The notes beneath the pieces were generated by a model. That model ran no database searches, was not told where the DNA came from, and saw only the letters and a list, made by a program, of their open reading frames with translations. From NCBI GenBank assembly GCA_964426415.1, contig CAYRQM010000019.1, forward strand, positions 1-35,750: 35,750 nt of DNA. Direction: 5' to 3'. Positions within the stretch are counted from its first letter, which is position 1; each line of letters opens with the position of its first letter. Positions 1 through 5,864 of the stretch are shown one piece after another. The position numbers and the translations under genes were made by a program. The DNA comes from UBA3792 sp964426415 (GTDB lineage Bacteria; Bacillota; Clostridia; Christensenellales; CAG-138).

Positions 1-72
1 TCCCCCTACGCGCAATCCTCCCTCACTTTTACCCGGAACTATTTTACACCAACCAAAGCCAAAGGAAACCCA

Positions 73-101
73 TTGTACGACACGAAAAACTGTGGTATAC
101 T
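73..101 (+). promoter_or_regulatory. Sigma-A-type promoter of the thioesterase gene
   Basis: The boxes are TTGTAC at 73-78 and TATACT at 96-101, with a 17-bp spacer. The expected transcription start is near 108. This rules out the upstream ATG at 102 and supports the ATG at 129 as the gene start. Confidence 0.75.
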
Positions 102-128
102 ATGCGAAAGAAACCATGGGAGACGCTT

Positions 129-584
129 ATGAAACAGTTTGAAACCGAGCAACAATACCGCGACGCGCTGACGGCACAGCATTTGCGCTACCGCGAAAAC
201 TGTCCCGATTCCATGATTGCGCTGCTGTCGTTTGACCTGTTGGAAGCCGATCGCCTTTCGCGTACCGTCCGATTCGGAATCAAGACGGCGCCGTGGATGC
301 AGAATCAAAACCATGTGGTGCATGGCGGAATTACCGCCACCATTTTGGACGACGTGATGGGCATTTTGGTGCGCGCATGGAGCGACGACGGCAAGCGCCT
401 GCCCACCGTCGAGCTGCACACCCATTTCATCCTGCCCATTGCCATTCCTGCACCGCTGCAGGTGCGCGCTCGCATCGTGCGCTACGGCGGCACGCTGACC
501 TTTGTCGAGGCGGAAGCCTTTGAAGCCAACACGCCCGATCGCATCGCCGCCACCGCGTCCGCCACGTTTTATACCAAAGGCTGA
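129..584 (+). CDS. PaaI-type hotdog-fold acyl-CoA thioesterase
   Basis: A 151-residue single-domain hotdog protein of the PaaI/YbgC superfamily, which hydrolyses acyl-CoA or aryl-CoA thioesters in the cytoplasm. The diagnostic stretch is VVHGGITATILDDVMG, where HGG and the following acidic residue sit at the head of the central hotdog helix; the later strand LPTVELHTHFILP is also typical. The start at 129 is chosen over the ATG at 102 because GGGAGA lies 5 bp upstream of it and because the promoter -10 box ends at 101. The gene stands alone between its own promoter and a shared terminator, so its substrate cannot be inferred from neighbours. Confidence 0.8.
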   Translation: MKQFETEQQYRDALTAQHLRYRENCPDSMIALLSFDLLEADRLSRTVRFGIKTAPWMQNQNHVVHGGITATILDDVMGILVRAWSDDGKRLPTVELHTHFILPIAIPAPLQVRARIVRYGGTLTFVEAEAFEANTPDRIAATASATFYTKG

Positions 585-610
585 GCGCAAGAATCAGTTT
601 TTCAATCAAA

Positions 611-636
611 AAAAGCGGGGGATTTCCCTCGCTTTT
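611..636. terminator. Bidirectional rho-independent terminator between convergent genes
   Basis: AAAAGCG at 611-617 pairs with CGCTTTT at 630-636. A G-T wobble and a GGG/CCC inner stem close on an ATTT loop. On the minus strand the hairpin is followed by a run of seven T; on the plus strand the T run is weaker. It lies between the thioesterase stop (584) and the SDR stop (648) and can serve both. Confidence 0.8.
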
Positions 637-647
637 GTGGTTTTGGT

Positions 648-1664
648 TTAGCCTTGTAAGGCAATTTGCGGAACGGAGCCAATCTGCTGGAGCCACTGCA
701 CGGTGTCGCGCAGCGAATCGCGGATGTCGCGCGGACGGTAGCCCAGCGACGTGTTTGCCTTTGCGTTCGAGAAGCTGGCGTTGGTGGACAGCGTGTAGAT
801 GGAGTACTTGGTGAACAGCGGCGGTTCTTTGAGCAATTTGTAGTACAGCTCGCACAGCGGCGCCACCGTGTTGACAAACCAGATGGGCAGGAAGCGTTTG
901 ATTTCTTTGTGCCCCGTCAGCTCATGCAAGATTTCCAACAGCTCTCTTATGGTGTGGTAGCCGCCCGACAGGATGTAGCCCTCGCCGCGCTTGCCGCGCT
1001 CGGCGCAGGCGATGATGCCGCTTGCCACGTCGCGCACGTCCACGAAATCGTAGCCGCCCTTGATTGCGGACGTCAGACGACCCGTCAAGTAGTCGGTAAT
1101 CATTTGGTTGGTGTGGCTTCTGCCATAGTCGTAAGGCCCGATGATGCCCGACGGGAACACCACCTCGGCGTCAAGCCCCTGCCCTGCCGCGTACAGTACG
1201 GCGGCGGTGGCTTCGGCTTTTGTCTTGGCGTACAGACCCACCACCTCGTCGGAGGAGAAGTGGTCGATCTCGTTCATGGTGTTGCCGCGGGGCAGCTCGG
1301 GGATGGCGTGAACGGAGCTGACATAGATCAGCTTTTTGACGTGGTGCGCTGCGCAAAGATCGGTGACGACCCGCGTACCGCCCACATTCACGTCATAAAC
1401 CTGCTGCACGAATTCCGACGCGATGGAAACCACGCCCGCACAATGGATGACGATGGTTTCGAATTGGTCGGTATCCGCAAAAAATGCGGAAAGGCTGTCC
1501 TTCTTGCAGACGTCGCCATATACGGGCGTCGCACCGACGGGCAGATGTTTTTCGCCCGGCAAACAGAGTGCGCGCACGCGGCACCCCTTTTGTACAAGCT
1601 GGGTGATGATCGCCGTGCCCAAATGGCCCGCGCCACCCGTGACAAGATAGAGACGTTCTGCCAT
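648..1664 (-). CDS. NAD(P)-dependent epimerase/dehydratase (extended SDR family)
   Basis: A 338-residue extended short-chain dehydrogenase/reductase. The N-terminal Rossmann motif is TGGAGHLG, starting about residue 8, and the catalytic Tyr-x3-Lys is in YAKTKAEA near residue 140. The mid-protein VFPSGIIGPYDYG region and the C-terminal NTSLGYRPRDIRDSL resemble the 3-beta-hydroxysteroid dehydrogenase/dihydroflavonol reductase-like branch. The start at 1664 has AAAGGAGG centred 10 bp upstream; longer readings to 1769 lack a ribosome site. The gene has its own extended -10 promoter and shares a terminator with the convergent thioesterase. The substrate (sugar nucleotide, sterol-like or other) cannot be told from sequence. 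Confidence 0.85.
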   Translation of the reverse strand: MAERLYLVTGGAGHLGTAIITQLVQKGCRVRALCLPGEKHLPVGATPVYGDVCKKDSLSAFFADTDQFETIVIHCAGVVSIASEFVQQVYDVNVGGTRVVTDLCAAHHVKKLIYVSSVHAIPELPRGNTMNEIDHFSSDEVVGLYAKTKAEATAAVLYAAGQGLDAEVVFPSGIIGPYDYGRSHTNQMITDYLTGRLTSAIKGGYDFVDVRDVASGIIACAERGKRGEGYILSGGYHTIRELLEILHELTGHKEIKRFLPIWFVNTVAPLCELYYKLLKEPPLFTKYSIYTLSTNASFSNAKANTSLGYRPRDIRDSLRDTVQWLQQIGSVPQIALQG

Positions 1665-1694
1665 CGAACAAACCTCCTTTGCAGATCTGACATT

Positions 1695-1703
1695 AGTATA
1701 GCA
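1695..1703 (-). promoter_or_regulatory. Extended -10 promoter of the SDR gene
   Basis: On the minus strand the sequence reads TGCTATACT, an extended -10 element (TGn followed by TATACT). No good -35 box is present 16-18 bp upstream, which is common for extended -10 promoters. The predicted start is near 1688, giving a short leader that holds the AAAGGAGG site. Confidence 0.6.
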
Positions 1704-1787
1704 GACGTGCAAAAATAAGCTATCACGCAAAAGCGACAATGCTGTGAACTTTTCCGCATTGCCGTGCAAAAACCGTCGAAACCGCCG

Positions 1788-2894
1788 TTACGCGCCCGTG
1801 TTCCAAGGCAGCGGCAGCGTGAAATCCTCGTGCGTTTCGTCGAAGGGATAGTAGTCTGTGCGCTGTGCAGGATCCGCAAAGCGATTGTAGGCGTTCCAAA
1901 GCGGCGAATAGGTCATGACGTGCAGCGTATTTGCCTGTTCGTCGATCTGCATGAGGCGCAAAAACCCGCCGCCGCCGTCGTCCAGCGCTTGGTAGTTGAA
2001 CAGCATTTGATAGACGGTGCGCTCCGCCGTGCCGTCGCCGTCGTCGTCGAATTGTTCGGGAAAGCAGTACGCGCCGTACTTGTGCCCGCACAGCACCATA
2101 TACAGGTTCGGATTGGTTTTGACCACGCTGTCATACAGCGTTTGTCCGTCTTCGGAAAGCGTTTGCGTCTTGGTGTAATAGTCGTGCAGGCACAGCACGC
2201 CCACGCGGTTGGGATAGGCGGCAAAGACTTGGTTGATCCATTTGACGCAGCCCTTGCCCAAGCCGTAGCTCATATAGACGAAAACATAATCGGTGCTGCC
2301 CATGGTGAGCAGGTCGAAATGGCCGCGATTGTCCTCGAACGAGCCGCCGTACCACGGGCAGTCCGCATAATGGGCTTCGCCAAAGTATTTTTTGTACGGG
2401 GTCAGCCCCGTTTCTTTGAGCTGATCGTGGTTGCCCGCCAAGACGCCGTTTGGAATGCCGTCCAAATAGGACTGCGCCTCGATTGCCACCTGCCATTGGG
2501 CTTCGTCGGCGCTGTCGTTGACCAAATCGCCCGTGTGAATGACGTACTGCAGGTGCAGCTCGTCTTTGTGATCGCGCAAAAACGCGGTCATGCAGAGGTA
2601 GGACTCCGGGAACTTGTTTGCGTAATGCTGCGTATCGGACATCCACGCGATGGTGTACACGCCGTCCTTTGCCAGATACGGCTGCGGCGTCGGTTCGGGC
2701 GTCGGTGAAGGCGAAACCGTTGCGATGGGCGTCGTGTCCGCCTGCGCAATGGTGGCGGTGGGCAGCACCGAAAGATAGACCTGTTCGTGTTCGGCTGGCG
2801 TCTGCGTTTGCGTAGACGCAGCGGGCGTACAGGCGACGAGCAAGCAAAGACCAAGCAGCAGCGCTGCGATGCGGATTCGAATCAAGCGTTCCAT
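1788..2894 (-). CDS. Secreted lipoprotein calcineurin-like metallophosphoesterase
   Basis: A 368-residue exported phosphoesterase. A type II signal peptide ends in LLVAC with lipid-anchor Cys22. A Ser/Thr/Pro-rich linker (about 45-72) tethers the catalytic domain to the membrane. Metal-binding motifs follow the family order: DTQHY (Asp87, His90), GD at 122-123, GNHD at 154-157, then CLHDYY and CGHKYGAY. The last motif is usually GHxH; here Tyr replaces the second His. The family hydrolyses phosphomono- or diesters with two divalent metals; the substrate here is unknown. The start at 2894 follows GGAGGT at 2901-2906. It overlaps the stop of the phosphopantetheinyl transferase gene by 13 bp, so the two are probably co-translated. 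Confidence 0.85.
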   Translation of the reverse strand: MERLIRIRIAALLLGLCLLVACTPAASTQTQTPAEHEQVYLSVLPTATIAQADTTPIATVSPSPTPEPTPQPYLAKDGVYTIAWMSDTQHYANKFPESYLCMTAFLRDHKDELHLQYVIHTGDLVNDSADEAQWQVAIEAQSYLDGIPNGVLAGNHDQLKETGLTPYKKYFGEAHYADCPWYGGSFEDNRGHFDLLTMGSTDYVFVYMSYGLGKGCVKWINQVFAAYPNRVGVLCLHDYYTKTQTLSEDGQTLYDSVVKTNPNLYMVLCGHKYGAYCFPEQFDDDGDGTAERTVYQMLFNYQALDDGGGGFLRLMQIDEQANTLHVMTYSPLWNAYNRFADPAQRTDYYPFDETHEDFTLPLPWNTGA

Positions 2895-3502
2895 AAAACC
2901 ACCTCCATCGGCCATTCGGAACAGACGGAAAGAACGTATTCGCCCAGCATTTGCTGTTGGACGTCGGCGCAGGTACAAAGGTTCACTTCGCGCATGGGCT
3001 GTGAAAAGCCGCGTCCGCTGCGCTTTAGGACGCTTTCCTTGGCGGAAAACAGGCGGCAAAAGCACGCATCGGTGGGATCGGGCAGCCAAAGCGCCTCTTG
3101 CTCGGCTTCACAAAGAATGTGCAGCGCCAACGCGGGCGCGACGGGACGAATGCGCTCGATATCTACGCCGACTGCAGACAAAGAGATTGCCGCCACAGCA
3201 TATTGCCCCGCATGGGACAGCGAAAACATTACGGGAAGATTGGCAAAGCAGGGCTTGCCATACGCGCCCGTTTGGATGGAAAGCGGCAGCGTGTAGGAAA
3301 TGTCGCACCGATCCAGCGCCGCAAGCAGGCAGTATTCCGCCAGCCGTCCGCGGGCTTGATCTTGCGGTAACTTCATGCGTGCCGCCCGTTCCTCGCGGTA
3401 GTCGGATTGTCGTGCGCCCCATATTATCTGCATGGTGGGCAGGTCATCCAACTGTGCCACAACGACGCACGTTTTTTTACACAATCCATGCGTTTGAACC
3501 AT
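2882..3502 (-). CDS. 4'-phosphopantetheinyl transferase (Sfp superfamily)
   Basis: About 206 residues. Transfers the phosphopantetheine arm of CoA to a serine of an acyl or peptidyl carrier protein. The family signatures are FSLSHAGQYAV, GVDIERI (the Mg-binding Asp-x-Glu) and FSAKESVLK (the W/FxxKExxxK motif). The length fits the Sfp/EntD type rather than the short AcpS type. The start is uncertain: the frame is open to 3526 with ATGs at 3514, 3508 and 3502, none with a good ribosome site. A promoter whose -10 box covers 3515-3520 makes 3502, or a near-leaderless 3508, more likely. It overlaps the downstream phosphoesterase gene. No polyketide or peptide synthetase genes are in the window, so the carrier substrate is unknown. 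Confidence 0.85.
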   Translation of the reverse strand: MVQTHGLCKKTCVVVAQLDDLPTMQIIWGARQSDYREERAARMKLPQDQARGRLAEYCLLAALDRCDISYTLPLSIQTGAYGKPCFANLPVMFSLSHAGQYAVAAISLSAVGVDIERIRPVAPALALHILCEAEQEALWLPDPTDACFCRLFSAKESVLKRSGRGFSQPMREVNLCTCADVQQQMLGEYVLSVCSEWPMEVVLWNA

Positions 3503-3514
3503 TTCCATATGCAT

Positions 3515-3543
3515 ATCGTACCACACCCAACGAAAGCTGTCAA
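3515..3543 (-). promoter_or_regulatory. Sigma-A-type promoter of the PPTase-phosphoesterase pair
   Basis: On the minus strand, a perfect TTGACA (3538-3543) and TACGAT (3515-3520) are separated by 17 bp. The expected transcription start is near 3508, implying a very short or absent leader for the phosphopantetheinyl transferase gene. Confidence 0.65.
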
Positions 3544-3556
3544 ACCGTGCGAACGC

Positions 3557-3586
3557 GTTTGAATCGCCCTTTCTGCGGACAAACTA
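3557..3586 (+). promoter_or_regulatory. Candidate sigma-F/sigma-G-type promoter of sigG
   Basis: GTTTG at 3557-3561 and GGACAAACTA at 3577-3586 are separated by 15 bp. This fits the Bacillus sigma-F pattern (GYWTA, about 16 bp, GGNRANAHTW) with one mismatch in each box. sigG is known to be transcribed in the forespore by sigma-F and then by its own product, so the match is where it should be. Confidence 0.5.
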
Positions 3587-3607
3587 CCGCGTAAAAGAGG
3601 TGATTTG

Positions 3608-4384
3608 ATGATTCACAAAGTGGAGATCAGCGGGATTGACACGGGCAAGCTGCCGAAACCCTCCCAAGCCGAGCTGCGCGAAATGCTGGAACGTGCCAAA
3701 TCGGGCGACACGGAAGCACGGGAACGGTTCATCTTCGCCAACCTGCGGCTTGTCCTTTCGGTGGTGCAGCGCTTTTCGGGCCGCGGCGAACAGGCGGACG
3801 ACCTGTTTCAAGTGGGCTGCATCGGGCTGATGAAAGCCATCGCGGGCTTTGATTTGACGCTGGGCGTGCGGTTCTCGACCTATGCCGTGCCGATGATTGC
3901 GGGCGAGATTCGCCGCCATTTGCGCGACTACAACAGCGTGCGCGTTTCGCGTTCCCTGCGCGACACGGCGTATCGTGCCATGCAGGCGAAGAACCATCTG
4001 ATGGAGAACGCCGAACGCGAACCGACCGTGGCGGACATCGCAAAGGAGCTTGGCATTTCGGAAGCGGAGGTGGTGTTTGCACTGGACGCCATCGCCGACC
4101 CGATCAGCCTGTACGAACCCGTCTTTCACGGGGATGAGGACGCCGTCTGCGTGATGGATCAGATCCGCGACAGCAAGGAAGGCGAAAGCGCTTGGCTCAA
4201 CTCGATTGCCATTCAAGAGGGCATTCGCCACCTCAATCCCCGTGAACAGAAGATTCTGAAGCTGCGCTACTTCGGCGCAAAGACGCAAATTGAAGTCGCC
4301 CGCGAGATCGGCATTTCGCAGGCGCAGGTTTCGCGGCTCGAAAAGGGTGCGCTCAAAAGCCTGCAAAAGTATGTTGCGCTATGA
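3608..4384 (+). CDS. sigG: RNA polymerase sporulation sigma factor SigG
   Basis: A 258-residue sigma-70 family factor that directs late forespore transcription. It aligns over its whole length with Bacillus SigG: the N-terminal KVEISGIDTGKLP anti-sigma-binding segment, NLRLVLSVVQRF, the region 2 core DDLFQVGCIGLMKAI, FSTYAVPMIAGEIRRHLRD, and the region 4.2 helix-turn-helix EIGISQAQVSRLEKGALK. The KVEI/DTxKLP start separates it from SigF and SigE. The ATG at 3608 follows AGAGGTGA; a TTG at 3605 is the less likely start. It is preceded by a sigma-F-like promoter. Its stop overlaps the convergent sigE stop by six bases, an inversion of the tandem spoIIGA-sigE-sigG order seen in Bacillus. Confidence 0.95.
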   Translation: MIHKVEISGIDTGKLPKPSQAELREMLERAKSGDTEARERFIFANLRLVLSVVQRFSGRGEQADDLFQVGCIGLMKAIAGFDLTLGVRFSTYAVPMIAGEIRRHLRDYNSVRVSRSLRDTAYRAMQAKNHLMENAEREPTVADIAKELGISEAEVVFALDAIADPISLYEPVFHGDEDAVCVMDQIRDSKEGESAWLNSIAIQEGIRHLNPREQKILKLRYFGAKTQIEVAREIGISQAQVSRLEKGALKSLQKYVAL

Positions 4385-5092
4385 CTGCATCCTGAGCATC
4401 TCGCGCTTGAGCCGCTTCATGATGCGCTTTTCCAAACGGCTGATGTAGCTTTGCGAGATGCCGAGCCGATCCGCCACCTGCTTTTGCGTTTGGGGCGGCG
4501 CGTCGTGCAAGCCAAAGCGCAGGTCGATGATGTCGCGTTCCCGATCGGAGAGCATGGACAGCGCCTTCTCTAAAAGCTCGCGTTCGACCTCGTCCTCCAA
4601 ATCTCTGCCCACCACATCCGCATCGGTGCCCAAAACGTCCGACAGCAGCAGCTCGTTGCCGTCCCAGTCGATGTTCAGCGGCTCGTCAAAGCTGACCTCA
4701 AGCTTGAGCTTGGTGGTGCGGCGCAGGTGCATGAGAATTTCGTTCTCGATGCAGCGGGACGCATAGGTCGCCAGCTTGATGCGCTTTTCGGGCTTGAACG
4801 TCTCGACCGCCTTGATGAGCCCGATGGTGCCGATGCTGATGAGATCCTCGGTGGGCACGCCCGTGTTCTCGAACTTGCGCGCAAGAAACACGACCAGCCG
4901 CAGGTTGTGTACGATGAGCTTATCCTTGGCTGCCTTGTCCGTTTGGGACGCCGCAATGCACCGCGCCTCCTCCTCCGCGTTGAGCGGTGCGGGGAGGCTT
5001 TCGCTTGTATGAATGAACCAACAGATAGCGCGTTTGCCAAACGGCAGCCGCCAAAGCAGGCGAAGCCAAAGGGATCGAAACCAAGCGAGCAT
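4379..5092 (-). CDS. sigE: RNA polymerase sporulation sigma factor SigE (pro-sigma-E)
   Basis: A 237-residue mother-cell sigma factor. From about residue 60 it closely follows Bacillus SigE: NLRLVVFLARKFENTG, DLISIGTIGLIKAV, KLATYASRCIENEILMHLRR, FDEPLNIDWDGNELLLSDVLGTD and the region 4 helix-turn-helix GISQSYISRLEKRIMKRL. The first 30 or so residues are amphipathic and rich in Trp, Leu and Arg, and correspond to the pro-sequence that SpoIIGA removes at the septal membrane. The ATG at 5092 has GGAGGA 6-7 bp upstream. It is the last gene of the spoIIE-spoIIGA-sigE operon. Its first 173 bp are also covered by the spoIIGA frame, and its stop overlaps that of convergent sigG. Confidence 0.95.
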   Translation of the reverse strand: MLAWFRSLWLRLLWRLPFGKRAICWFIHTSESLPAPLNAEEEARCIAASQTDKAAKDKLIVHNLRLVVFLARKFENTGVPTEDLISIGTIGLIKAVETFKPEKRIKLATYASRCIENEILMHLRRTTKLKLEVSFDEPLNIDWDGNELLLSDVLGTDADVVGRDLEDEVERELLEKALSMLSDRERDIIDLRFGLHDAPPQTQKQVADRLGISQSYISRLEKRIMKRLKREMLRMQS

Positions 5093-5864
5093 TTGTTTTC
5101 CTCCAATCTTGTGGGAGCAGACTTGCGGGCAGCACCGCGCCCGCGTTCGGGATGGGCTGCGGCGACCGTGCCAGATAACAGTCGATGCAGACCGCATCGT
5201 AGTCCAAAAGCGTCACACGTTCGGGGCGCATGGCGTACAGTATCCCCTTCCCGTGCATCGTGCCGTAGGGAACGGGGCGCGAGCCGATCACCGCATGGTT
5301 CCAAAGCACCACGGGCAGCCCCGACAACGGTTCCACCAGCAGGTTTCCCGTGTCGATGAGGGCGCGCACGCGATACACACGGTTGCCGTACAGGATGCGC
5401 AGCGTGGTGTAACCCGAAGCAAGATCGCGCTTACGAAGCAGTGTGCGCAACACCCTTGGCAGCGTGATTGCGGCGGCGATTGCCCACACCGATGCACGCA
5501 CGGGCACGGTTCCGATCAGCGCGCCGCCGTATTGCACTGTCCCGCCGCAAAGAACGGTGACGCCAAGTACCGCGCCGCCCAGCAAAAACGCCGACAGCAG
5601 CACCGCAAGCAGCGTTTTGCACACCGAGGTTTTTCGCTCGCAAAGCGGGATTGCCAACGCCGCAAAGAACAGCAGCTTCAGCGGCGTCCACGCAAGAAAC
5701 GGCAGCACGAACATCGAAAGAAACGCATACACCGCACCCGCCAGCGCAAACAGCATCGTCGCACCGATGCGCAACCGCTTCCCCGTCAGCACCGACGCCA
5801 GTGCGAAGATGCTGTAATTCATCAGCGTATTGTCCAACAGGAACAGTTCGATGCTGATTTTCAT
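4920..5864 (-). CDS. spoIIGA: Sporulation sigma-E factor-processing peptidase SpoIIGA
   Basis: A 314-residue membrane-embedded aspartic protease that cleaves pro-sigma-E after septation. The N-terminal half holds about five membrane segments (residues 5-135). The soluble domain has the catalytic motif ALIDTGN with Asp171, followed by the conserved EPLSGLPVVLWNH region and a C-terminal strand VLPASLLP near residue 250, where the family normally ends. The frame stays open for a further 57 residues inside sigE, rich in Arg, Lys and Gly, and stops at 4920. The start ATG at 5864 overlaps the spoIIE stop as ATGA, implying translational coupling. No RNA-level or frameshift signal explains the long overlap; the tail may simply be tolerated. 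Confidence 0.88.
   Translation of the reverse strand: MKISIELFLLDNTLMNYSIFALASVLTGKRLRIGATMLFALAGAVYAFLSMFVLPFLAWTPLKLLFFAALAIPLCERKTSVCKTLLAVLLSAFLLGGAVLGVTVLCGGTVQYGGALIGTVPVRASVWAIAAAITLPRVLRTLLRKRDLASGYTTLRILYGNRVYRVRALIDTGNLLVEPLSGLPVVLWNHAVIGSRPVPYGTMHGKGILYAMRPERVTLLDYDAVCIDCYLARSPQPIPNAGAVLPASLLPQDWRKTNARLVSIPLASPALAAAVWQTRYLLVHSYKRKPPRTAQRGGGGAVHCGVPNGQGSQG

Noticed and set aside
666..1718. A 350-codon plus-strand frame opposite the SDR gene
   Set aside because: It is the antisense of a clear SDR gene, lacks a ribosome site and shows no protein family features.
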